Shown here: positions 1 to 7,633 of the stretch, piece by piece
How positions within the stretch are numbered: position 1 is the stretch's first letter
Layout of the letters: each line of letters starts with the position of its first letter
Assembly: GCA_963575745.1 (NCBI GenBank)
Contig: CAUYUJ010002769.1
Coordinates: forward strand, 1-22,500
Direction of reading: 5' to 3'
DNA: 22,500 bases
Source of the DNA: Prorocentrum cordatum
Lineage: Eukaryota; Sar; Dinophyceae; Prorocentrales; Prorocentraceae
Notes under the pieces: model-generated
The model's database searches: none
What the model saw: the letters and a program-made list of their open reading frames with translations, nothing else
What the model was told of the DNA's origin: nothing
Position numbers and translations under genes: made by a program

Positions 1-566
1 AGGAGGGGTGGGTAGTGGTGGTGGCCTGGGAAGCCATCGGGTGGGGCCGCGGGCACAGCCCCTTTAGCGGCGCCTCCCGTTCTGGGATGGCTGAGGTACG
101 GCACACCGCTAGTCTCGGGGATCCAGCGACCGCAGCGTCACGGCGCAATTCGGTCCAAGAGACCACCGGGGGCGACCCCCCCAGGACCACTCCGTCTCCT
201 CCTACTGGTCTACAGGATGGCCAGCTGCATGCACCCTCCTCCCCCGTGGAGCGGGCTTTCCCGGAAGGAGAGATGGCTGCAACTGGACGCCCCTCCTGGG
301 ACTGAGGAAAGATGGGCCTTTCCCTGGGGGGCCCCGGCGGCCTCAAGTGCCGGGAGGACACCAAAAACGCGGAGTGGGGATAGGCAGCGTGAGAGCGCTC
401 GGCTCACCTCCACTGGGGTCCCGCCCGTCCGAACCAACCCTGCTGCCACCGCAGGGCGCAGCTGCGAGGCGTTGAGGGAAGGCCGGAGGAGACCCTCCCC
501 GGAGTGCGGCACCCTTGCCACCACCCCAGCTCGGCTGAGGGGCGCGGCCCAGCTTGCGGGGAGAGG
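1..566. other. GC-rich stretch, no gene recognised
   Basis: The stretch is open in several frames on both strands, including a plus frame that runs from 217 to 1794. The predicted peptides are rich in Pro, Arg, Gly and Ser and lack hydrophobic patterning or any motif I recognise. I see no repeat unit, tRNA or convincing splice signals here. The openness is what high GC content gives by chance. Confidence 0.5.
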
Positions 567-716
567 CGGGGGGGGGGGAGGAACGGAAGGAGGAAGAAGG
601 GGGGGAGAAGGGACCAGGGAAGAAGGAGGGAGGGAGCAGAGGAGGAAGAGGGGGAGCGGGGAAGGAAGGCAGGCGGAGGAAACAGGAGAAGGCGAGGAGG
701 GAGAGGGAACCCTCGG
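567..716 (+). repeat. Polypurine tract, G/A-rich
   Basis: The plus strand is almost all G and A for about 150 bases, with runs of 7 to 12 G and many GGA and GAA triplets and only scattered C. The unit is irregular, so this is a purine tract and not a clean microsatellite. Such a tract can form triplex (H-DNA) or G-quadruplex structure; that is inference from composition. Confidence 0.75.
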
Positions 717-979
717 AGAAAACCAACAACCCCCGGGCCTCCCCAGAAGCGCCGAAGACGACCCTGGATCCGCAAAGGGGACTCAGCAAACCAGATCTCG
801 AGGCAGAGCCAGCCCGCGACAACGAGGGCCCCAGACGCAAAAGCCCAAGGAAAACAACAAAGGAACCCGATCCTCTACGCCTCCACCACCACCGCACCCA
901 CCGCCGCCACCTCCGGCCAGAGAGCGTGCTGGCCCCGGCGGACCCGATCAACGGCGAGGGGGGATCAAGGCCAAAACCC

Positions 980-1125
980 GCCCCACCTGGGGAAGTGCTC
1001 CAAACCCTAGGCTGGAGCACGTCCGCACCACGCGAGCGCGGACACCCTCCCACTCAGGGTTTGGGCGCCGTTCCCCGCGTGCGGGCAGCCCGCAGGCAGC
1101 CCCCCTCCCAGGGCCAGAACAAGGC
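980..1125. repeat. 145-bp hairpin repeat, copy 1 (most diverged)
   Basis: This is the most diverged of three related units (the others lie at 1129-1275 and 1609-1755). Shared landmarks in order are a CC(T/G)GGAA-like start, a GGGAGCATGTCCGC-like block, a hairpin, a CTCCCRCTC block, a GGGCGYC block and a proline-type CCCTCCC end. The hairpin at 1021-1043 has arms GTCCGC and GCGGAC. It is shorter than in the other copies. Confidence 0.6.
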
Positions 1126-1128
1126 CGA

Positions 1129-1275
1129 CACACGCCGCACCCGGGAAAAGGCCCAAAACCCCAGGCGGGAGCATGTCCGCACCGCGCAGGTGCGGACACA
1201 CTCCCGCTCGGGTTGGGGCGTCCCCCACGCGCGCGGACAGCCCGCAGGCGGACCCCTCCCCCGGGACCGGAAAGC
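1129..1275. repeat. 145-bp hairpin repeat, copy 2
   Basis: It starts with GCACCCGGGAAAAGGCCC and contains a perfect 9-bp hairpin at 1174-1198, with arms TGTCCGCAC and GTGCGGACA around a 7-base loop. It is highly similar to the copy that begins exactly 480 bases further on. The DNA between copies 2 and 3 holds the compound trinucleotide array. Confidence 0.75.
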
Positions 1276-1387
1276 ACCCGATCCACGGCGCCCCCACCAC
1301 CGCACCCACCACCGCCGCCTCCGGCGTTGCCTGTGTCCAAGTCGGGAGGCGCAGCGCCTCCGAGTTCCAACTCGAGGACGCAAGAGG

Positions 1388-1484
1388 AGGATGATGATGA
1401 TGATGAGGAGGAGGAGGAGGAGGAGGAGGAGGAGGAGGACGACGACGACTACGACGACGACACCGAAGACCCCGACGACGACAC

Positions 1485-1526
<42 letters not shown>

Positions 1527-1596
1527 CGGTGGCGGCGGCGGCGGCGGCGGCGGTGGCGGCCGCGGCGGCCGTGGCGGCGGCGGCGGCGGCGAAGGG
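1388..1596 (+). repeat. Compound trinucleotide array GAT-GAG-GAC-GGC
   Basis: The array runs through blocks of GAT (about 1390-1405), GAG (to about 1439), GAC with a few interruptions (to about 1524) and GGC with GGT variants (to about 1595). Each block differs from the next by one base and the triplet phase is kept throughout. In one plus frame it would read as Asp, Glu, Asp and then Gly runs. In other frames it gives Arg/Thr/Ala or Met runs, so an open frame here is not evidence of a gene. Confidence 0.9.
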
Positions 1597-1608
1597 AGGG
1601 GGGGACGA

Positions 1609-1755
1609 CTCACTCCGCACCCGGGAAAAGGCCCGCAACCCTGGGCGGGAGCATGTCCGCACCGCGCAAGTGCGGACACACTCCCGCTCGAGGTTGGGGC
1701 GCCCTCCGCGCGTGCGGAAGGCCCTCCGGCGGGCCCCGCCCCCAGGAGAAACCCC
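1609..1755. repeat. 145-bp hairpin repeat, copy 3
   Basis: This copy matches copy 2 at an offset of exactly 480 bases across the start block, hairpin and CTCCCGCTCG block. The hairpin at 1654-1678 keeps both 9-base arms unchanged, and the only difference is one base in the loop. The 3' third is more diverged. Confidence 0.75.
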
Positions 1756-1845
1756 ACAGGTTTTCCCTGCGGCGGAGGTGACTCCTGCACCTAACCCCTT
1801 GCGCGGCCCCCCCCGCGCTCAAGCCCGTCGCGCGCCCCTAGACGG

Positions 1846-1985
1846 GATGAGGGAGAGGAAGGAGAGGAAGGAGAGGAAGGAAGGAGAGGAGTGGAGGGGG
1901 GGGAGAGGGGGGGAGGGGAGGGGGGGGGGAGCGGCGGGGGGGTGAGCGGTGGGATGGGGGGCGAGGGGTGGAGGTGCGAGGGGTC
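1846..1985 (+). repeat. G-rich polypurine tract with possible quadruplexes
   Basis: The first half is a tandem AGAGGAAGG-like unit. The second half has many G runs of 4 to 10 bases separated by one or two bases. Four or more close G runs fit the sequence rule for intramolecular G-quadruplexes. Open frames through it give Glu/Arg/Gly runs and are not credible proteins. Confidence 0.75.
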
Positions 1986-2192
1986 CCTCCGAACGTTGAG
2001 ATGTCCATGCAGATATGCCCCTTCCTTCGCCCCTCGCCCTGCCTCGCTCTTGGCGTCCTCTCCTCCGCCCCGCTGCGGGGCGCCGCACCGTCCGGGGCGG
2101 CGGCGCGTGCGATGCCCCACCCTTGGGGCCGTTAATGGCCCCTCGTCTGCGGCGGCCGGCGAAGCCCAGAGAGGGGGGTCATCCAGGCTCCG

Positions 2193-2470
2193 CGGGCGAG
2201 CAGATCGACTAGAGCCCGTTTTTTGTTCATGATTTTATTCATTTTTTTAAGAATTGTCGGACACGTTTTTACTTGCATGGCGTTCGCCCTCCCCCCGCCC
2301 CCTCGCCCCTCTTCAAACGATCACCAGCGTGCAAGCGCCCTTCGACTTGCGTGATTTCCACACGTGCACGTCGGCTGCTGTTTGCTGCGGGTCCAGCCCG
2401 CCCCCCCGTCCATGCAAGTTAACTTGCCGGGGGCTAAGAAAAAACGGGCTCCCGGCGAGCAGGTCGACTA
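2193..2470. mobile_element. Small inverted-repeat insertion with 19-bp flanking direct repeats
   Basis: A perfect 13-bp inverted repeat, GAGCCCGTTTTTT at 2212-2224 and its complement at 2439-2451, bounds a 240-bp segment. Immediately outside, 2193-2211 and 2452-2470 are direct repeats matching at 17 of 19 bases (core GGCGAGCAG, then TCGACTA). The segment is more AT-rich than its surroundings and holds a perfect 14-bp palindrome, GCAAGTTAACTTGC, at 2414-2427. There is no room for a transposase. The arrangement fits a non-autonomous element with a long target duplication. The flanking motif also recurs loosely at 2738-2770, so insertion into an existing repeat is possible. Confidence 0.55.
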
Positions 2471-2473
2471 TAT

Positions 2474-2625
2474 GTAAGAGTGACCCTTCGCCGCCGGAGT
2501 GACCTTTTGGTGCGGTCCCATTGGGGTACCTCGATCGCCTAATGCCATGCGAGAGTTGCGTCCTGCGCGCGTGGGTTTGGCCCCCCGCTGCTCCCCCAAA
2601 GCCGCGCACCAAAGGTCACTCTTAC
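2474..2625. mobile_element. GTAAGAGTGACC inverted-repeat element, copy A
   Basis: The ends are perfect 12-bp inverted repeats: GTAAGAGTGACC at 2474-2485 and its complement at 2614-2625. The match extends inward on the right as CGCACCAAA, and TTTTGGTGCG follows a second GAGTGACC at 2497-2514 on the left. The left end therefore seems to carry a partial duplication. A related copy lies at 9573-9690, with the shared internal word TGGGTTTGGCCC. It has no coding capacity. Confidence 0.6.
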
Positions 2626-2648
2626 CCAGGGTCCCTCTTGCGTTGGCG

Positions 2649-2692
2649 TCGCCGATGCATCGGCGATGCCTCGCCGATGTATCGGCGATGCG
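2649..2692. repeat. Tandem 22-bp units, each a near-perfect palindrome
   Basis: Two adjacent 22-bp units differ at two positions. Each contains CGCCGATG followed by YATCGGCG; the first (2650-2665) is a perfect 16-bp palindrome and the second (2672-2687) has one change. It could form a cruciform or bind a dimeric factor, but no function is known. Confidence 0.8.
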
Positions 2693-2984
2693 GCGCGATC
2701 CTCCGACCCCATCTACTCCGACCTTACAGGAGGCCTCTCTCCAGGCTCCGCGGGCAAGCAGAGGCGACGATGGCTTTTCTATCCGCCAGGTGGCGCTCGC
2801 AGCTAGGGTTAAGTCGGACATGTCCCTCTACAGGAAATAGTCTGGGGACGATGCTTCTAATAGTTTTGACTATGATTGAGCTTTTCTTGACTTGCAATTC
2901 TTCGCTCAAAATCGGCCTGTAGGAGGACGTGCCCGACCTAAAGTCAGGGCTGCTTCGGTGTGCCCCCGTGTGCTGCGGGTGGGT
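2693..2984. other. No gene recognised
   Basis: The stretch is mostly unique sequence with moderate GC. A piece at 2738-2770 resembles the CCAGGCTCCGCGGGC motif at 2182-2197. No credible protein, RNA gene or splice signal pair is visible. Confidence 0.5.
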
Positions 2985-3140
2985 CTGCCGAGGTGTCGCC
3001 CCGGTGGGCGCCTCGTGGGCGCCCCACGCGTGCGTGTCGCCCCGGTGGGCGGCCGGTGGGCACCTCGTGGGCGCCACGTGGGCGAAGGGCGGGTGGCCCG
3101 GCGGGCGCCTCGTGGGCTCCTCGGTAGGGCGCCTCGTGGC
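2985..3140 (+). repeat. Degenerate GC-rich tandem repeat
   Basis: The words GGTGGGCGCC and CCTCGTGGGCGCC recur at irregular spacing of roughly 20 to 45 bases, interrupted by a few unrelated bases. It reads open in several frames because it is GC-rich. I treat it as a decayed minisatellite. Confidence 0.6.
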
Positions 3141-3164
3141 AGTGCACGGCGTGCACAGCTCGGG

Positions 3165-3372
3165 TTGCACCGCTCTGTTGCACCACGTGGTCTGAATCGC
3201 GTGGCTTACACCGCAGAGCTCGCACCACATAGCTTCTTCCCACGCATCTCTTGCGCGGCGCCCGGCCTGAACCACACTTAGTTTGGAATTACCCTGCCTG
3301 TTTCGCTGGCCGCATTGCTCAAACCACGTAGCTTGCACAACATTGCTTGCACAACGTTGTTGCACCACATAG
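3165..3372 (+). repeat. 14-bp minisatellite, left part
   Basis: The consensus unit is GCTTGCACCACATA with many variants. Clear consecutive units lie at 3204-3217, 3218-3231, 3317-3330, 3331-3344, 3345-3358 and 3359-3372. A diverged, non-repetitive piece lies between about 3246 and 3316. The array resumes at 3551 after an inserted element. The period is not a multiple of three, so it is not a coding repeat. Confidence 0.8.
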
Positions 3373-3548
3373 AGTCAATCCGCATAGTATGGATGGGCAA
3401 CCTTCCCAAGGGTACTCTTGCATCCTTGCCTCCTCGGACCATCCTTTTTCAGACTCGTTGGCCGCGCCCCGCTCGAAAAGCTTCGAAATGGACGTCCAAG
3501 GCCCTTGCACCCTTAGGTATCGCGCATCCTTATGATACGGGCCGACTG
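3373..3548. mobile_element. TA-flanked inverted-repeat element (MITE-like), copy 1
   Basis: This 176-bp segment sits exactly between two units of the 14-bp minisatellite. It begins GAGTCAATCC and ends GGCCGACTG. The two ends are imperfect inverted repeats over about 26 bases (17 matches by eye). It is flanked by TA on both sides. Internal landmarks shared with copies at 6925 and 7976 are GCATAGTATGG, CTTCCCAAGGGTAC, CGAAAAGCTTCGAAA and GTCCAAGGCCCTTGCA. It has no coding capacity. A two-base TA target duplication is typical of Tc1/mariner-type elements, so a mariner-mobilised MITE is my inference. Confidence 0.7.
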
Positions 3549-3550
3549 TA

Positions 3551-3768
3551 GCTCGCATCGCATAGCTTATACCGCAAAGCTTGCACCACCTAGCTTCCAA
3601 CACACATCTTTCACGGCGTCCAGCTTTCACCACACATATTTAGCTTGGACCACACTGCTTACACCGCATTGCTCACACCTCGTAGCTTGCACAACATTGC
3701 TTGCAGAACGCGTAGTCTTCACTACATAACTTGCTCGACAACATTTGCACCACGTAGCTTGCACACCC
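3551..3768 (+). repeat. 14-bp minisatellite, right part
   Basis: This continues the array broken at 3372. Consecutive 14-bp units begin at 3551 (GCTCGCATCGCATA), and then at 3565 and 3579. After irregular longer spacers, clear units reappear as GCTTGGACCACACT, GCTTACACCGCATT, GCTCACACCTCGTA and GCTTGCACAACATT. The array fades near the word CACCCAGGG. Confidence 0.8.
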
Positions 3769-4449
3769 AGGGTGCAATCACTCACTCGCCTGGGTCTACG
3801 CTCGCACGTGTTTTTTTTTTCTGGCCATCACGCATCCATGTGCGAAGCGCACTCGTGTGTATTTACAGCACGTGCTGCATATGTGCCTATACTTCTGCGC
3901 ATCGTAAAGCGCAGGGATCCGCTCACGCGACTCCAGTTCAGGTTGCAAGTGTGTTGACTGGCTCGGCGAGCCAAATTCTGAACCTTCTCCTTCTCCCGAC
4001 ATGGCGGGCGGGGCGGGCCAGACCGAGACAGGGGCCTCCCCGAGGCCGCGGAAGGCCCCAGGGGTGGGGTCGGTGATGCTTGGCAGGAGGGGAGGCACGC
4101 GGCCTCGGGGCCCAGGGGAGGGGGCCCCAAGTGGGGGGGGGGCCAGAGGTCCTGCGCAGAAGTGCGCGCCGACAAGACGAGATCTGCGCTCGCGGCGGGC
4201 TCTTGACGCCCACCGTGTGCTATGGTCAGCTGAGTCGCCACAAGTCGGCGCCTGCAGCGGGCTCTGGATTTGATTGACGATTTTACGCGACGCGTGCGGG
4301 GGGGGCACCTCTCTCCTATCCGCGTCTGCGGGGGCTTTCCATGTTTCCACAAATGTGGCTTCCGACCCTCCAGTTTGCACGCCTTGTTGCCATGAATGGA
4401 CGGAGTCTTGAGGGAAACGGGTCCTTCCTAGAACCGGCGGCTTTTCTTG
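3769..4449. other. Mostly unique sequence, no gene recognised
   Basis: It holds a T10 run at 3811-3820, a perfect 12-bp palindrome CAGCACGTGCTG at 3866-3877 and a G-rich patch at about 4000-4150. A minus-strand frame of almost 300 codons spans it and beyond. Its predicted peptide is Pro/Arg/Ser-rich without motifs, and I do not regard it as a gene. Confidence 0.45.
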
Positions 4450-4489
4450 GGACCAGTTCGTCATCCTGAGTCGTGTCTTAGCGGTCCCG
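4450..4489 (+). repeat. 40-bp dispersed repeat, copy 1
   Basis: It matches 6612-6651 at about 32 of 40 positions, in the same orientation. The best block is GTCATCCTGAG. The ends are GGACC and GTCCCG, which are nearly complementary, so each copy can fold weakly. Confidence 0.6.
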
Positions 4490-4717
4490 TATGGGAGGCC
4501 CCCAGGGACCCTGAAAACAGAAAAACCTCCAGGCCTCATTTCCCTCAGGGCGACCCTGGGGCCATCACAAAACGACCCGCGACGCGACCACTTGCCAACC
4601 CTGAGGCAGGTGGGGGCAAGAGAAGGAGGGGGCAAGAGGAGGAAGAGGGGATGGAGGAGTACCTCTGGGCTGGACCATATGAGCACCCCTGATCAAGCCA
4701 GGACCCACTCAACACAT

Positions 4718-5093
4718 TCAAAGCGAGGTGAGCTCCATATCGCTCTTTGGCGGTAAACCTTTGGCCAGCCCTGACAGGACGCTGGCGCCAGCCTTAGTGA
4801 TGGGCCACGTCGGCGGGAATGCTTCAGAGATCTTCTGGGCAGTCGAGACATTGTAACGCCCACAAAGCTGGCAAAACAAAATGCCCCGAAACGCAGACAC
4901 CACATGGGTCGAAACAGCACATGGGTCGAATGGGCCTTGTCGGCTGCAGGAGGCGCGAATACGGTTTCACGTTCATCATGCGGTCTGATGTCGGGGGCCC
5001 CGCACTGTTTCCCGGGCCGGCAATGCAGACTTTGCCACCCGTCGCTTCAAAACATCGGCGGCACACCATGCAATGAAAACGTGTGCCAAACAT
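4718..5093 (-). pseudogene. Cys-rich, zinc-ribbon-like coding remnant
   Basis: Two minus-strand frames carry protein-like sequence in sequence order. The first (from 5093) has MFGTRFHCMVCRRCF, with a CxxC pair. The second (about 4903 to the stop at 4718-4720) has ILFCQLCGRYNVSTAQKISE, then AGASVLSGLAKGLPP. The order FCxxCGxY, basic-KxLS, LxxLxxGLxP resembles a Cys-rich motif I remember from many dinoflagellate proteins. The Cys expected after ISEA is Phe here. The two parts are in different frames and the first has a stop (TAG) six codons upstream of its ATG. It is therefore either a decayed copy or two pieces of exons. Metal binding and any function are inference from the CxxC pairs. Confidence 0.4.
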
Positions 5094-5231
5094 CCGAGGG
5101 GTCGTGGCCTACTGCTCTCAAGTGACTCAAGTGCTTGCGACGGGGGACATCAGTTGCGAGGGCACGGGTGCGAAGGGGAGGACGCCTGACCCTATCCGAC
5201 TGCAACCCCTGACGACTTCAACACACTTCAC

Positions 5232-5403
5232 AGGAGGAGGAGGAGGAGGAGGAGGAAAGGAGGAAAGGAGGAGGAGGAGGAGGAGGAGGAGGAGGAGGAG
5301 GAAAGGAGGAAGAGGAGGAGGAGGAGGAGGAGGAGGAGGAGGAGGAGGAGGAAGAGGAAGAGGAGGAGGAGGAGGAGGAGGAGGAGGAGGAGAAAGAGGA
5401 GGG
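5232..5403 (+). repeat. (GGA)n microsatellite with AAG interruptions
   Basis: It is an unbroken purine tract of about 172 bases made of GGA/AGG triplets with occasional GGAAAGGA and GGAAGA variants. It reads as Gly, Arg or Glu runs on plus and Ser, Pro or Leu runs on minus, which explains the long open frames covering it. Confidence 0.95.
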
Positions 5404-6177
5404 CTGAGGAATTTCTACGAGGACCGAGCAGGAGAGAGGCGTGCGCGAGGGCGAACGAGGACGGGGCCACCGGGGAGCCCGGACCCCCGCCCCCCGTCTG
5501 CTTCGCCGGCCGCCCCGCCCCTGGAAGGGCCCCTCTGCCGCCGGCGCGCCCGTGCTATAGACAGACACGAGCCGATGTTTTGCCAACAGCGTCGGCGACG
5601 CGCGGCGGCAGGACCCCCTGGCGCGTGGCCCTGGCGGGTGCCCCCCGGGGGTGACTCCTGGCGCACCCCCCGGCAGGTCGGGCTCCTACCCGGGAGGGGT
5701 GCCCGCGGCTGTCTCCGCGCCGGACCCGCTCCTTCGGCCTGTGGGGGCCCCTCCTCGGGAGCGGCGGGGGACCGAGGACAGGCAGGGAAGGGAAGGGGCT
5801 TGGCAGGGGCCCCTGGACTGCCCCTGAATTCCCCTAAACTGCTCCGTTGCTCTCTCGCTCCTCCGCTGCTCGTTCCTCTTCTTCCTTCTTCCTTGCCCCT
5901 TCCTGGAGTTTCTCTCCTCTCTGCTCCCCCCTTCCCCCTCCGTTCCCCGCCTCCTTCCCATCCTCCCCCTCTTTGCATCGGTTCTGGCGCCGTCCATTCT
6001 GTTCGCGTCAGATGGGCCCTGTATCGGAGCGGCGGTCATGTCCAACACGGGGTCACACAGCCCCGTTGGGTCCCGGGGCCAGCACATGGTCAAACAAGCC
6101 TCCTTGGGCTCCCGAGGGCTCCCCCCGAGGGTTCCCGAGAAAGGTCACACAACATGCCCGCTAACACGGATGTGTGA
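5404..6177. other. GC-rich stretch without a recognised gene
   Basis: Open frames exist on both strands (for example minus 5415-5978), but the peptides are Pro/Gly/Arg-rich with no motif. Around 5558-5600 a less biased piece (CTATAGACAGACACGAGC) interrupts the GC-rich DNA. The pyrimidine tract listed separately lies inside. Confidence 0.5.
5848..5980 (-). repeat. Polypyrimidine tract (purine on minus)
   Basis: The plus strand is mainly C and T, with CTTCTTCC and CCCCCTTCCCC words and a few G or A. It is the reverse in strand sense of the GGA array about 450 bases upstream, so the two could pair in single-stranded DNA or RNA. The repeat is irregular. Confidence 0.7.
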
Positions 6178-6179
6178 CG

Positions 6180-6611
6180 GCCGCAAATGGGCAACGGTGC
6201 AAATGGACGCGGCCATCTCTCGGGCTGGAGGACGGTGGCCCAAGGCTTCGAGGCCACCCCCGTCGTCGCCATACGGCCGCCGCAGGGCTCAGGAAACCGG
6301 TGGGGGCGGTGCCTGGGGAGGGGTTCATGGGGGCCATTTTAGATCGGCGACGCGCAAGAGTGACCCTTCGCTGGCTGAATCGGCTGAAAACGTCTCGGGC
6401 TTCCGGGGTTTGGGGGGTCTCGGGCGCTCTCGTCGGCTCCTGGGATGCACCCTGCCTCGGGACGCATTCCAGCAGCTGCGCCTCGCCGAATGCATCCCCG
6501 GGGTGGCTGCCCAGATCGTCCCGAGCGGCCGCCGAGAGCCCTAGCTGTTGCCCGGGAGCCGAGCTGCCCCTCGCGGGCGCGTCTTTTGCGGAAATCTCGA
6601 CCCATTCCCCT
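6180..6611. other. No gene recognised; solo end of a dispersed element
   Basis: The 16-base word AAGAGTGACCCTTCGC at 6356-6371 is identical to the left end of the element at 2474-2625. No matching right end follows, so this is a solo remnant or half copy. The remainder is unique, GC-rich and without protein-like frames that I trust. Confidence 0.5.
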
Positions 6612-6651
6612 GGACCGGTTTGTCATCCTGAGCCGTGTGTGGACAGTCCCG
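6612..6651 (+). repeat. 40-bp dispersed repeat, copy 2
   Basis: This is the partner of 4450-4489 (about 80 percent identical by eye). Just downstream lie a GAGGCCC/GGGCCTC hairpin and a perfect 14-bp palindrome, GGCCTCTAGAGGCC, at 6664-6677. Confidence 0.6.
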
Positions 6652-6924
6652 AGGCCCGGGACGGGCCTCTAGAGGCCGAAGATCTGGAAAAGCTTGCGTT
6701 CATGGTTTTGTCATTGCCCGAGGGGGGGTCTGCGCTCAGTCCTCGTGGGAGGGAAACGGATCCCTGTCCACAGCCTCGCAGCCTGGGCTCCGCGGCCCTT
6801 CGGCCCCAGGGATACAGAGAGCGGCTCTGCGCGGAGAGGCCCCACCAGTGCCGCATCCACGGGAAATCGCGCATCCACAGGAGAGCCCCTCGGTGTCCAG
6901 ACCGCGGGGGCACGAAAATGAATA

Positions 6925-7101
6925 TTGTCAACCCGCATAGCAAGGATTGGCAGCCTTCCCAAGTGTACCCGAGGGTACCCTGGCAACATCGGCCCATCCT
7001 TAGCCACCCTCGTTGGTCGCGCCCTCTCGAAAAGCTTCGAAACGGCCCTCCAAGGCCCTTGCATCCTTATCGCGCATCCTTCTGGTACGGCGGGCCGACT
7101 G
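6925..7101. mobile_element. TA-flanked inverted-repeat element (MITE-like), copy 2
   Basis: This 177-bp copy starts TTGTCAACCCGCATAG and ends GGGCCGACTG, with TA on both sides. It shares with copy 1 the blocks CCTTCCCAAG, TCGAAAAGCTTCGAAA, CCAAGGCCCTTGCATCCTTA and TACGG. The inward sequence CATCCTT near the right end is complementary to AAGGATTGG near the left end, again giving inverted termini. Confidence 0.7.
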
Positions 7102-7147
7102 TATGAGGCGCTCCAGGCAGGGCCTTGTCTTCGAGGACAGAAGGAGT

Positions 7148-7267
7148 TGTCATCTCTTTCGCGGCGGAAGTAAAGCAAGGCCGCCTCCGCGGGCGGAAGC
7201 CGGCGGAAGGGCGGCGACAGGTGGCGGAAGTAAAAGATGCCCCCCCCCCCTTTCCCAAGAGATGACA
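7148..7267. repeat. 120-bp segment with perfect 11-bp inverted ends
   Basis: TGTCATCTCTT at 7148-7158 is the exact complement of AAGAGATGACA at 7257-7267. Inside are two direct copies of GGCGGAAGTAAA (near 7163 and 7214) and several further GGCGGAAG words. Size and termini fit a minute MITE. A single copy is visible in this window, so mobility is unproven. Confidence 0.5.
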
Positions 7268-7499
7268 TCATTTTTTGGGGTTCAGGGTTTCCAGACTCGG
7301 CCCTCTGTTCCTCGCGCGTGATGTCGGCAGGTCGCGCGCCAGAGGTCACCCTCTTGACTAGGGCCGCTCCTGCGTGTAGCCGAGCTGGGCGGATTTTCGC
7401 GTCCGGAGGGGAGGGCTGGCCCTGGCGTCCCGGGGCTGTGCAGCCGATCACGGCCGGTGTTTTTCGCCCCCTCTTCTTCAGTGCTCAGCCACGCGCAGA

Positions 7500-7517
7500 G
7501 GGGGGGGGGGGGGGGGG
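7500..7517 (+). repeat. G18 homopolymer
   Basis: It is eighteen G in a row, directly adjoining the long foldback. Its length may be unreliable in the assembly. Confidence 0.9.
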
Positions 7518-7633
7518 AGGGGGGAGGGCTTCTTAGAAGCACCCCTGCTTCTTAGAAGGCGCGGGCCTTATCTAGAGATGTAAGGCCGGCGCCTTCTGAG
7601 AAGCAGCCTCCTTCTAAGAAGCCCTCCCCCCTC
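7517..7633. mobile_element. Long foldback element, near-perfect 117-bp palindrome
   Basis: The outer 23 bases (7517-7539 and 7611-7633) are perfectly complementary. After a short unpaired patch the inner arms (about 7545-7570 and 7581-7605) pair with two mismatches, leaving a 10-base loop at 7571-7580. Each arm carries CTTCTTAGAAG or CTTCTNAGAAGGCGC. The CTTCTNAGAAG motif recurs in the elements at 10376 and 11198, suggesting a common family. It has no coding capacity. If transcribed it would form a hairpin of about 50 base pairs. Confidence 0.8.

Noticed and set aside
217-1794. 525-codon plus-strand open frame
   Set aside because: It is open because of GC richness and a triplet array. The peptide is low complexity with no motif, and the 145-bp repeats inside it do not keep a conserved peptide.
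2724-3368. 214-codon minus-strand frame
   Set aside because: It crosses a decayed GC-rich repeat and the 14-bp minisatellite, and its peptide only mirrors the repeats.
5083-6177. 364-codon plus-strand frame through the GGA array
   Set aside because: Gly/Arg runs come from the microsatellite and the flanking parts are Pro/Arg-rich with no domain.
6320-6345. Second spliced-leader-like site (GGGCCATTTTAG)
   Set aside because: Only eight bases match the leader core, which is expected by chance.
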